From Psychroflexus longus (GTDB lineage Bacteria; Bacteroidota; Bacteroidia; Flavobacteriales; Flavobacteriaceae): 64,000 nucleotides of DNA. The notes beneath the pieces were generated by a model, which saw only the letters and a program-made list of their open reading frames with translations, was not told the DNA's origin and did no database searches. Below, piece after piece: positions 56,082 through 64,000 of this stretch. The translations under genes and the position numbers were made by a program. How positions within the stretch are numbered: position 1 is the first letter of the stretch; the number at the start of each line of letters is the position of its first letter. Where the stretch lies: the NCBI RefSeq assembly GCF_020164595.1, contig NZ_JAIQZE010000008.1:62001-126000 (forward strand), read 5' to 3'.

Positions 56082-58034
56082 TTATAAGACCCTGTTTAAT
56101 TTATTTGAAATTAAAACTTCGAGTCCATTGTATTCCATAGTTTCTCTCATCAGTTCTATATCTACATCTTCTTTCTGATCTCTAATGATTTCGCTAAGCT
56201 CTTTTACCTTTTTTCTAATGAGAAAACGACGAAGATTTAGGATAGTTTCCATCACCTCACGTGGATCCAAAACACTTTTATCGACCACAAAAATTTCCTG
56301 GCGCTTCCAATCGTGTAATTGATTTTTTTCATATTCCATCAATATGGATGTGACCTCCTCAGCGAGTTCAGGCTTCAAATGATTCACAAAACTATCGATC
56401 TTTAGAGTTCTATCCTTTACATAGGTTTCAATAATAAGATCGAATAATTCTTTGAAAATAGGGTTTGAAAATTCAACTTCATCTTCTTGTAATTCGATAA
56501 AAATTTTTTCAAAAACGACATATTCTCGTTTAACTTCTAAGTGTTTATCTTCTTCAAAATCAAAGTCAAAATCTACAAAAACAGCGGTCTGGTCTCCATA
56601 TCTCAGCAATAACTGAATTAAACTTCGCTCCAGGACGTACTGCTGATCTACTTTAGGAACTGGGGTTGATTCTTTGGTTTCTTTTACAATTTCAAGTGTT
56701 TTACGTCTGTCTCCGCGACCTGCTTCTCTTCTGTCTTTAGCAAGAATTTGAGCCAGAGTACTAAACAACACATCTTCTGAAACATCAAGAAGATTGGAGC
56801 AGGTTTGGATGTAGATTTCCTGAGTAATCTGGTCTGGAATTTTTGAAATTGAATTCACAATATCCCTTACCACTTCTGCCTTTTTAACTGGATCTTTCTC
56901 CGCATCTTTCAGTAGGAGAGAAGCTTTAAATCTTATAAAATCCTGAGCATTTTCATCAAGGTAAAGTTGCAGATCTTCAAGCGTATTGGCTTTTGCAAAG
57001 CTATCGGGATCTTCGCCTTCAGGAAAAAGACAAACTTTCACGTTCATGCCCTGTTCGAGAATCAAATCGATTCCCCGAATGGAAGCTCTCAATCCCGCTG
57101 CATCACCGTCAAATAAAACCGTGACGTTATTGGTCAACCTACTGATGAGTCGGATTTGTTCTGGAGTTAAGGCTGTTCCTGAAGAAGCCACCACGTTCTC
57201 AATTCCAGTTTGGTTAAACTGAATTACATCCGTATAGCCTTCAACCAGGTAACAATTATCGGCTTTAGCAATAGCTTGCTTAGCCTGATAAAGTCCATAA
57301 AGCACTTTACTTTTATGGTAGACTTCACTTTCAGGCGAATTGAGGTATTTGGCCTGCTTTTTATCGTTAGTCAGAATTCGACCTCCAAAACCAAGCACAC
57401 GTCCAGACATGGAATGAATGGGAAACATCACCCGACCCTTGAAGCGGTCGAATCGTTTTTCCCCCTTGACGATAGTAAGACCTGTTTTTTCGAGAAATTC
57501 TAATTTATAGGCTTTCTGTAGAGCTGTGTCTGTAAAAGCTTGCCACTCGTCCGGAGAATAGCCAAGATCAAATTTCTCAATGGTTTCTGAAGTGAATCCC
57601 CGATTTTTAAAATAACTCAAGCCTACCGACTTACCTTCATCGGTATGAAGCATCTGTTTCACAAAGAAAGTTTTGGCAAATTCATTAACCAGATACATGC
57701 TTTCTCTCTCGCTGGCTTTTTCTTTTTCTTCTGAAGATTGCTCCGTTTCTTCAATTTCGATATTGTAGCGTTTTGCCAAATGCTTGATAGCTTCAGGATA
57801 AGTAAAGTGTTCGTGTTCCATCAAAAAAGCCACAACATTGCCACCTTTTCCCGAACTGAAATCTTTCCAAATTTGCTTTACCGGTGAGACCATGAAACTG
57901 GGCGAACGCTCTTCAGTAAATGGACTTAAGCCCTTAAAATTACTTCCCGATTTTTTAAGTTGAACGTAATCACCAATGACTTCCTCAACCCGGGAAATAT
58001 CAAATACTTTGTCAATGGTGGTTTTACTTATCAA
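56082..58034 (-). CDS. dnaG: DNA primase, zinc-ligand-less N-terminus
   Basis: 650 residues. The N-terminal domain that normally forms a Cys/His zinc ribbon reads FKGLSPFTEERSPSF...DFSSGKGGN: all usual zinc ligands are replaced, though the surrounding sequence is conserved. The TOPRIM core is complete (YLVEGYTDVIQF, VTVLFDGDAAGLRA). A C-terminal helicase-interaction part follows. The loss of zinc ligands looks like a lineage trait, not damage. Synthesises primers for replication. Confidence 0.93.
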   Translation of the reverse strand: MISKTTIDKVFDISRVEEVIGDYVQLKKSGSNFKGLSPFTEERSPSFMVSPVKQIWKDFSSGKGGNVVAFLMEHEHFTYPEAIKHLAKRYNIEIEETEQSSEEKEKASERESMYLVNEFAKTFFVKQMLHTDEGKSVGLSYFKNRGFTSETIEKFDLGYSPDEWQAFTDTALQKAYKLEFLEKTGLTIVKGEKRFDRFKGRVMFPIHSMSGRVLGFGGRILTNDKKQAKYLNSPESEVYHKSKVLYGLYQAKQAIAKADNCYLVEGYTDVIQFNQTGIENVVASSGTALTPEQIRLISRLTNNVTVLFDGDAAGLRASIRGIDLILEQGMNVKVCLFPEGEDPDSFAKANTLEDLQLYLDENAQDFIRFKASLLLKDAEKDPVKKAEVVRDIVNSISKIPDQITQEIYIQTCSNLLDVSEDVLFSTLAQILAKDRREAGRGDRRKTLEIVKETKESTPVPKVDQQYVLERSLIQLLLRYGDQTAVFVDFDFDFEEDKHLEVKREYVVFEKIFIELQEDEVEFSNPIFKELFDLIIETYVKDRTLKIDSFVNHLKPELAEEVTSILMEYEKNQLHDWKRQEIFVVDKSVLDPREVMETILNLRRFLIRKKVKELSEIIRDQKEDVDIELMRETMEYNGLEVLISNKLNRVL

Positions 58035-58070
58035 CGGAAATCAATTTGAAAATTAATTAAAGGTAAAAAA

Positions 58071-59048
58071 TTATTTTTCACGATCGATCACATAATCGAT
58101 CATGAGTTGTAGAGAAGCTTTATATTTAGATTCGGGATACTGCTGTAGAATTTCTGAAGCTTCTTTTTGGAAAGCTTTCATCTTAGTTTGGGCATACTCC
58201 AAACCTCCTGTAGATTTTACAAAATCAATTACCTGGTTAACCCGCTTTTTATCCTTATTGTGATTTTTTACTGAATTTATGATCCAGTCTTTGTCTTTTT
58301 TCGACACCTGGTTCAACGTGTAAATAAGAGGAAGGGTCATTTTCTGTTCTTTGATGTCAATCCCCGTGGGTTTACCAATTTTTTGCTCCCCATAATCAAA
58401 TAAATCATCTTTTATCTGAAATGCCATTCCAATAAGCTCTCCAAATTTACGCATGGATTCCACATGAGCCGAGTCAGGCTTTACTGCCGCTGCGCCGAGA
58501 CTGCAACATGCCGCAATAAGTGTAGCTGTTTTTTGACGGATAATTTCGTAATAAATATCTTCGGTAATATCCAGTCTACGTGCTTTTTCAATTTGAAGCA
58601 ACTCGCCTTCGCTCATCTCCCGAACCGCCACAGAAATGATTTTCAACAGGTCAAAATCATTGTTATCAATAGATAGTAACAAGCCTTTTGACAACAAAAA
58701 ATCACCCACCAAAACAGCGATTTTGTTTTTCCACAAAGCATTGATGGAAAAGAAACCACGACGCTGATTGCTATCATCCACGATATCATCGTGAACCAAA
58801 GTAGCTGTATGAATTAGTTCGATAACTGATGCCCCTCGGTAAGTTCTATCATTGACCTCCCCATCAGACACCATTTTGGCTACCAAAAAAACAAACATAG
58901 GTCGCATTTGCTTACCTTTTCTATTGACTATAAAGTGGGTTATCTTGTTGAGGAGTGCTACCCGTGAAGACATAAAAAGAGAGAACTTTTTTTCAAAAAG
59001 TTCCATCTCATGAGCTATGGGTTCCTTTATTTGAGAGACTGTTTTCAA
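58071..59048 (-). CDS. Polyprenyl diphosphate synthase
   Basis: 325 residues. First Asp-rich motif HDDIVDDSNQRRG, FLLSKGLLLS, second Asp-rich motif QIKDDLFDYGEQKIGKPTG. Extends isoprenoid chains, probably for quinones. The start is TTG at 59046-59048 (MKTVSQIKEP), which fits relatives; a TATATTTG element ends only 6 nt before it, which would make the message nearly leaderless. Confidence 0.9.
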   Translation of the reverse strand: MKTVSQIKEPIAHEMELFEKKFSLFMSSRVALLNKITHFIVNRKGKQMRPMFVFLVAKMVSDGEVNDRTYRGASVIELIHTATLVHDDIVDDSNQRRGFFSINALWKNKIAVLVGDFLLSKGLLLSIDNNDFDLLKIISVAVREMSEGELLQIEKARRLDITEDIYYEIIRQKTATLIAACCSLGAAAVKPDSAHVESMRKFGELIGMAFQIKDDLFDYGEQKIGKPTGIDIKEQKMTLPLIYTLNQVSKKDKDWIINSVKNHNKDKKRVNQVIDFVKSTGGLEYAQTKMKAFQKEASEILQQYPESKYKASLQLMIDYVIDREK

Positions 59049-59097
59049 GACTCACAAATATAGAGTTTATAATATTAAGAAAATATGAAAATTAGGC

Positions 59098-60144
59098 TTA
59101 AACCTTCATTTTATTAGCCAACTGTCCACAGGCTGCATCAATGTCTTTACCACGAGAATGTCTTAGGGTTACAGTGATGCGATTGGCTTCCAAAGCATTC
59201 ACATATTTGGCCACAGCTACATCTGTTCCTTGCTGAAACTGGCCGTCATCTATGGGATTATATTCTATGATATTCACCTTGCAAGGAATAGCTTTGCAGA
59301 ATTCTACCAAAGCGCGGATATCTTCTTCTCGATCATTGATTCCATTCCAAACAATATATTCATAAGTCACAGATTTACCTGTTTTTTCATACCAATACAC
59401 CAAAGAGTCTTTCAGATCGGCTAATGGAAATTTAGCATTGAAAGGCATAATTTGAGTTCTTACATCATCAATAGCCGAATGTAATGAAACCGCCAAATGA
59501 AATTTAACATCATCATCTGCAAGTTTTTTAATCATTTTTGGAACGCCCGACGTTGATAACGTAATTCGTCGTGGCGACATCCCTAGTCCTTCCGGAGAAG
59601 TTATTTTTTCAATGGACTTCAACACATTATTATAATTCATCAAAGGCTCACCCATTCCCATATATACAATATTGGAAAGCGGAATGCCATTGTAGAGTTT
59701 GCTTTCTTTATCAATCGCCACCACCTGGTCGAAAATTTCATCGGCGTTAAGGTTTCGAAGTCGTTTCAATTTTGCTGTGGCGCAAAATTTACAATCTAAA
59801 CTACAGCCTACTTGTGAAGAGACACAAGCTGTAGTTCTGGACATGGTTGGAATCAAAACCGACTCCACTGTAAAGCCATCGTGAAGTTTGACTGCATTTT
59901 TGATAGTGCCATCCTTGCTTCGCTGCATCTGGTCAACTTCAATGTTATTGATCACAAAATTATCAATCAACATTTGCCGTGTTTCTTTTGACAAGTTGGT
60001 CATGTCCTCAAAGTTATAAGTCGCTTTGTTCCACAACCAATCATAAACTTGAGACCCTCTGAAGGACTTATCCCCTTGAGAGACAAAGAAGTCCTGCAAT
60101 TCTTTTTTACTTAGCGCGCGTATGTCTTTCTTTGAATTTTTCAC
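59098..60144 (-). CDS. rlmN: 23S rRNA/tRNA (adenine-C2)-methyltransferase
   Basis: 348 residues, radical-SAM. 4Fe-4S motif CSLDCKFCAT (about residue 114), IVYMGMGEPLMNYNNV, RRITLSTSGV and LRHSRGKDIDAACGQL, which contains the mechanistic Cys. Methylates A2503 of 23S rRNA and A37 of some tRNAs. Confidence 0.95.
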   Translation of the reverse strand: MKNSKKDIRALSKKELQDFFVSQGDKSFRGSQVYDWLWNKATYNFEDMTNLSKETRQMLIDNFVINNIEVDQMQRSKDGTIKNAVKLHDGFTVESVLIPTMSRTTACVSSQVGCSLDCKFCATAKLKRLRNLNADEIFDQVVAIDKESKLYNGIPLSNIVYMGMGEPLMNYNNVLKSIEKITSPEGLGMSPRRITLSTSGVPKMIKKLADDDVKFHLAVSLHSAIDDVRTQIMPFNAKFPLADLKDSLVYWYEKTGKSVTYEYIVWNGINDREEDIRALVEFCKAIPCKVNIIEYNPIDDGQFQQGTDVAVAKYVNALEANRITVTLRHSRGKDIDAACGQLANKMKV

Positions 60145-60199
60145 GCTGCAAAATTAGGTAAAAAAGAGGGGAATCTTGTAAAAAGTATGTTATTCGAAA

Positions 60200-61063
60200 T
60201 TAATGATACTTATTAAATAAATCTGAAGCTTTATTGTAAGCCGATTCAAAGCTGGTCATGCGAATCGAATTATCGATATTTTTAGAATTGAAGTAAGACA
60301 ACATTTTTTCGGTTTGCATGTTTCCGGTTAAGTCATCTTTTGCCATAGGGCAGCCACCAAAACCCTGAATCGCTCCATCGAATCTACGACATCCGCCGAC
60401 AGTAGCGGCATGAACTTTTTCATACCAGGCGTCTGGAGTGGTATGTAAATGAGCTCCAAACTCCATAGTGGGATATTTAGGAATAAGCGTTGAGAACAAA
60501 TCTTCAATCACATCTGGTGTTGAACTCCCCACTGTATCCGATAAAGAAAGAATTTTTACTCCTAAATCCGCCAACTTTTCTGTCCATTCACTCACTATAT
60601 CCGTATTCCAGGGATCGCCGTAAGGATTTCCAAAACCCATAGATAAATAAGCCACAACCGATTTATCCGATGCATGTGCTATTTCTAAGATAGATTTCAA
60701 CACCTCAACAGATTCAGCAATCGTTTTGTGGGTGTTACGCATTTGGAAATTTTCAGAAATCGAAAACGGATAACCCAAGTAATCAATCTCGGAAAACCTA
60801 GAAGCATCCTCTGCTCCTCTTCTATTAGCAACAATCGCCAATAATTTGCTTTGTGTTTGAGACAAATCCAACATAGACAACACTTCTGCAGTATCCTGCA
60901 TTTGCGGGATAGCTTTAGGCGAGACAAAACTGCCAAAATCTATGGTATCAAAGCCGCATTTGAGTAAGGATTGGATGTATCTGGCCTTTTCATCTGTAGG
61001 GATAAAAGGCTTGATGCCTTGCATAGCATCTCTGGGACATTCAATAAGTTTCACTGATTTCAT
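60200..61063 (-). CDS. Hydroxymethylglutaryl-CoA lyase
   Basis: 287 residues, TIM-barrel of the HMGL/DRE family. ECPRDAMQGIKPFIPT (DRE-like region), LSLSDTVGSSTP, FGAHLHTTPDA (metal-binding His pair) and GFGGCPMAKDDLTGN (catalytic Cys signature). Cleaves HMG-CoA to acetoacetate and acetyl-CoA in leucine catabolism. Confidence 0.92.
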   Translation of the reverse strand: MKSVKLIECPRDAMQGIKPFIPTDEKARYIQSLLKCGFDTIDFGSFVSPKAIPQMQDTAEVLSMLDLSQTQSKLLAIVANRRGAEDASRFSEIDYLGYPFSISENFQMRNTHKTIAESVEVLKSILEIAHASDKSVVAYLSMGFGNPYGDPWNTDIVSEWTEKLADLGVKILSLSDTVGSSTPDVIEDLFSTLIPKYPTMEFGAHLHTTPDAWYEKVHAATVGGCRRFDGAIQGFGGCPMAKDDLTGNMQTEKMLSYFNSKNIDNSIRMTSFESAYNKASDLFNKYH

Positions 61064-61109
61064 GGGCCCAAATATACAGTTTTAAGGCATTTTCAAAAGT
61101 GAATTCAAC

Positions 61110-61727
61110 TTAAAGTAAAATCAGAATTGCTATCCCAATAAAAGTGATGACTTGAAACCACCTTAGGAATGAATAAGAAGTAGAAGACTTGAATAAAATT
61201 TTGGAGAGTTGATCTGAAAGTACAGCCACCAAACTAAAGATTACAAATGCCTGCAACATAAATAAACCGCCCAAAACATAGAATTGCATCATCAAATCCT
61301 TTTCTGTATCCCACAAAAATCCTGGAAAAAACGCCAGAAAAAATATGGTAACTTTTGGGTTTAAAATGTTCATGATAAAGCCTGTTTTAAAATCTGAAAA
61401 AGCTGATTTTTTTGAAATCACAATCTTATCCTGAGTGAAATTCTGAGGCGGGGAGGAATAGACTTTATAGGCCAGATAAAGTAAGTAAAGAGCCCCGGCG
61501 ATTTTTATACTCCAAAAAAGAGGTTCAGAATTTCTGATGATCAAAGAAACTCCAAAAGCTACTAAAGAGGTGTGAATAATAATCCCAGAAACTAAACCCA
61601 GGGCAATAATAATCCCTTTTTTATACCCACCGACAAGACTTTGTGAAAGCACGTAAATAATGTCTGGCCCTGGTGAAAGCGTCAAAAATATTGATGCAAT
61701 AAGAAATGGGATGAGTTGTTCCAGCAT
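61110..61727 (-). CDS. LysE family amino-acid exporter
   Basis: 205 residues, about six helices. TLSPGPDIIYVLSQSLVGGYKKGI and GLVSGIIIHTSLVAFGVS, then MNILNPKVTIFFLAFFPGF are LysE/RhtB hallmarks. Probably exports an amino acid. 5 bp downstream of pyrD, same strand. Confidence 0.9.
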   Translation of the reverse strand: MLEQLIPFLIASIFLTLSPGPDIIYVLSQSLVGGYKKGIIIALGLVSGIIIHTSLVAFGVSLIIRNSEPLFWSIKIAGALYLLYLAYKVYSSPPQNFTQDKIVISKKSAFSDFKTGFIMNILNPKVTIFFLAFFPGFLWDTEKDLMMQFYVLGGLFMLQAFVIFSLVAVLSDQLSKILFKSSTSYSFLRWFQVITFIGIAILILL

Positions 61728-61732
61728 AAGAT

Positions 61733-62755
61733 TTAGGACATTCTTTCCAAAATAGCTTGATTAATAGCTTTAACGAGTCCAGGGCCTTCGTAGACAAACC
61801 CAGTGTAAAGTTGAACCAGGCTGGCTCCCGCATCTAGTTTTTCCAGAGCATCTTCAGGAGTCATAATCCCGCCCACACCAATAATCGAAAAAGCCTTATG
61901 ACTTTTTTCAGATAAAAACCGAATCACTTCAGTTGAAGATTTGGTTAAAGGTTTTCCACTCAAACCTCCTGCCTCATGTTTATTTTCTGAAGCCAAACCT
62001 TCTCTGGAAATCGTAGTATTGGTAGCGATGACTCCAGCAATTTTTGTAATCTTGACGATATCAATAATATCCAAAAGCTGAGATTCTGTAAGATCTGGTG
62101 CTATCTTAAGTAAGATTGGTTTTGGTTTCGATTTCTTTTGATTTTTAGCCTCTAAATAACTTAGTAATTTTGTAAGTGGCTCCTTATCTTGAAGTGCTCT
62201 TAAATTAGGTGTATTTGGGGAACTCACATTGACTACAAAATAATCGACACAATCGAACAAAGCTTCAAAACTAAAGTCGTAATCATCGACAGCATCCTCG
62301 TTGGGAGTAACTTTATTCTTTCCGATGTTTCCACCAATCAGAACATCTGTATTTTTTCTTAACCGCTTCACGACTTCATCGACACCCTCATTATTGAAAC
62401 CCATTCTATTAATAATAGCTGAGTCTTCCTGTAATCTAAACAAGCGTTTTTTTGGATTTCCAGGTTGAGCTTTAGGAGTTACGGTTCCTATTTCAATGAA
62501 ACCAAAACCTAGGTTTGACAATTCCTTGTACAATTCTGCATTTTTATCAAAACCAGCAGCTAGACCAACCGGGTTTTTAAATTTAAGTCCAAAAACTTCT
62601 CTTTCCAAGCGTTTGTCTTCAAGTGAAAACATTTTTTTTAAAACAGAAGGAATACCAGGGAGTTGATGAGCAAGCTTAATAGACTTGAAACTAAAATGAT
62701 GCACTTTTTCAGGATCAAATCGAAATAAAATTGGCCTTAAAATCTGTTTGTACAT
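61733..62755 (-). CDS. pyrD: Quinone-dependent dihydroorotate dehydrogenase
   Basis: 340 residues, class 2. N-terminal helix for quinone access, [43 protein letters not shown] with the catalytic-type Ser, [29 protein letters not shown]. Oxidises dihydroorotate in pyrimidine synthesis at the inner membrane. Preceded by a good flavobacterial promoter. Confidence 0.95.
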   Translation of the reverse strand: MYKQILRPILFRFDPEKVHHFSFKSIKLAHQLPGIPSVLKKMFSLEDKRLEREVFGLKFKNPVGLAAGFDKNAELYKELSNLGFGFIEIGTVTPKAQPGNPKKRLFRLQEDSAIINRMGFNNEGVDEVVKRLRKNTDVLIGGNIGKNKVTPNEDAVDDYDFSFEALFDCVDYFVVNVSSPNTPNLRALQDKEPLTKLLSYLEAKNQKKSKPKPILLKIAPDLTESQLLDIIDIVKITKIAGVIATNTTISREGLASENKHEAGGLSGKPLTKSSTEVIRFLSEKSHKAFSIIGVGGIMTPEDALEKLDAGASLVQLYTGFVYEGPGLVKAINQAILERMS

Positions 62756-62774
62756 CTTTCCTTAAGTTTGGTTG

Positions 62775-62803
62775 CAAAAATATAGTAAATCTCTCTAAGA
62801 CAA
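62775..62803 (-). promoter_or_regulatory. Flavobacterial promoter for pyrD
   Basis: Minus strand: TTG at 62803-62801, an 18-nt spacer, then TATTTTTG at 62782-62775, 20 bp before the ATG. This fits the -33/-7 consensus well. Confidence 0.7.
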
Positions 62804-62837
62804 TCGATTTGTAGAAGGTTTAATAGCTTCAAATTCA

Positions 62838-62845
62838 TATTTTTG
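62838..62845 (+). promoter_or_regulatory. Candidate -7 element for pepT
   Basis: TATTTTTG, 17 bp before the pepT start, matching TAnnTTTG. The -33 region is only a GTTTAA match. Confidence 0.45.
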
Positions 62846-62862
62846 AATAAAATAAAACTAGC

Positions 62863-64000
62863 ATGATTAATTCACAAAGGCTTTTAGAAAGATTCCTTAC
62901 TTATATCAAAATAGACTCTCAAAGTGATCCTAGTAGCGACGCTACTCCAAGTACCGAAAAACAATGGAACATCGCCAACCTACTCAAGAAAGAATTAGAA
63001 GATATTGGTCTTGAAGACGTCACTATAGATGACAAGGCTTATATTATGGCGACGCTTCCTTCCAACGTTGATCATGATGTGGAGACCATTGGATTTGTGT
63101 CTCATTTTGACACGTCACCAGATTTTAATGCCACTAATATTAATCCTCAAATCCATAAAAACTACGATGGAGGTGACATTGTATTAAATGCTGAACAGAA
63201 TATTATCTTGTCTTCCAGCTATTTTGAAGAATTAAAAGATTACAAAGGACAAACTTTGATCACCACCGATGGAACGACATTATTGAGTGCCGATGATAAA
63301 GCAGGAGTCACAGAAATCGTTTCGGCTATGGAGTATCTGGTCAATCATCCTAAGATAAAGCACGGTAAAATAAGAGTTGGTTTTACACCCGATGAAGAAA
63401 TAGGCCGAGGCGCACATCATTTCGATGTCGACAGGTTTGGAGCAAAGTATGCCTACACTATGGACGGTAGCCAAATTGGAGAACTCGAGTATGAAAATTT
63501 TAATGCTGCTTCAGCAGTCATAAAATTTAAGGGGACAAGTGTTCATCCTGGATACGCTAAAAACAAGATGGTCAATTCTATCTACATGGCTCAAAGATTT
63601 ATTGACATTCTGCCCAAAGATGAAGTCCCTGAACGCACGGAAGGCTATGAAGGCTTTTTCCACCTCTCTAAAATATCCGGAGACATCGAACTTACAGAAC
63701 TCAAATACATCATTAGGGATCACGATAAAGATAAGTTTGAGGCCAGAAAGCAATTGATGCAGGATATTGTTGCGAAGATGAATACCAGCATTGAAGAAGC
63801 TGATATCAGCATAGAGCTGAAGGACCAATATTTCAATATGAGGGAAAAAGTTGAGCCGATAAAGTATATTGTAGACATTGCTGAAGAGGCCATGAAACAA
63901 CTTGACATCACACCTATCTTAAAACCGATAAGAGGTGGAACAGATGGGGCTCAGTTAAGCTACAAAGGTCTGCCATGTCCAAATATCTTTGCTGGGGGTC
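62863..64000 (+). CDS. pepT: Peptidase T (partial, runs off right edge)
   Basis: 379 codons visible from ATG 62863-62865 and open to the end. M20 features: [12 protein letters not shown] (metal His), [20 protein letters not shown] (bridging Asp), [15 protein letters not shown] (catalytic Glu pair), [18 protein letters not shown] and [20 protein letters not shown]. Aminotripeptidase releasing N-terminal residues from tripeptides. It appears intact in the visible part; only about the last 35 residues should be missing. Confidence 0.94.
   Translation, partial: MINSQRLLERFLTYIKIDSQSDPSSDATPSTEKQWNIANLLKKELEDIGLEDVTIDDKAYIMATLPSNVDHDVETIGFVSHFDTSPDFNATNINPQIHKNYDGGDIVLNAEQNIILSSSYFEELKDYKGQTLITTDGTTLLSADDKAGVTEIVSAMEYLVNHPKIKHGKIRVGFTPDEEIGRGAHHFDVDRFGAKYAYTMDGSQIGELEYENFNAASAVIKFKGTSVHPGYAKNKMVNSIYMAQRFIDILPKDEVPERTEGYEGFFHLSKISGDIELTELKYIIRDHDKDKFEARKQLMQDIVAKMNTSIEEADISIELKDQYFNMREKVEPIKYIVDIAEEAMKQLDITPILKPIRGGTDGAQLSYKGLPCPNIFAGG

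Overview
The window comes from a low-GC member of the Bacteroidota, almost certainly a Flavobacteriaceae species. Evidence: gliding genes gldB and gldC, a flavobacterial-type division and cell-wall (dcw) cluster with a PASTA-type transpeptidase and a long FtsZ, a DnaG without zinc ligands, and -7 promoter elements of the form TAnnTTTG. A Psychroflexus/Salegentibacter-like genus is a guess; the sequence does not settle it.

Layout. 0-3 kb: the start of a membrane protein gene, then a CBS/cNMP/nucleotidyltransferase gene overlapping a DEDDh exonuclease gene. 3-20 kb: mostly minus-strand transport and stress genes: a broken amino-acid permease-UspA gene, a dodecin gene without a normal start codon, a Na+/Ca2+ exchanger, an intact APC permease, a macro-domain protein, an AI-2E-family transporter, a baeRF-type protein, a LigD-like repair system split into three ORFs (PE, LIG, POL; POL frameshifted), an SLC13/TrkA_C transporter and a beta-carbonic anhydrase, then small unknown genes and a heavily decayed secreted-protein gene. 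A 67-bp element with an internal palindrome occurs upstream of both the baeRF and SLC13 genes. 20-21 kb: two 88-bp direct repeats, tRNA-Arg(TCG), a GIY-YIG gene running into the tRNA, a displaced copy of the tRNA 5' part, and yqeY.

21.3-36.3 kb is an accessory stretch, almost all on the plus strand: a TauE/SafE transporter, small membrane proteins, a group II intron with its reverse transcriptase (minus strand), two TlpA-like thioredoxin genes, three paralogues of a two-TM plus PH-like family, secreted and outer-membrane proteins, TraB/GumN, a DUF885 peptidase and a TM2-SHOCT gene. Several of these carry single premature stops or frameshifts, and short related intergenic elements lie between some of them. 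It separates yqeY from ftsZ, which I believe are usually neighbours in this family.

36.4-51.8 kb is the intact, tightly packed dcw operon on the minus strand (mraZ, rsmH, ftsL-like, ftsI-type PBP, murE, mraY, murD, ftsW, murG, murC, ftsQ, ftsA, ftsZ). A three-copy MraZ operator precedes mraZ, next to an AT-rich gap with two perfect DnaA boxes. 52-64 kb is housekeeping: an alpha/beta hydrolase, engB, gldC, gldB, nadE, dnaG, a polyprenyl synthetase, rlmN, HMG-CoA lyase, a LysE transporter, pyrD and the start of pepT.

The main genome-level signal is the contrast between about 33 kb of decaying accessory DNA (eight broken genes plus a dodecin with no start) and about 28 kb of core genes with no lesion. 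That favours real gene decay over sequencing error. All calls are by eye from sequence; no database search was run.
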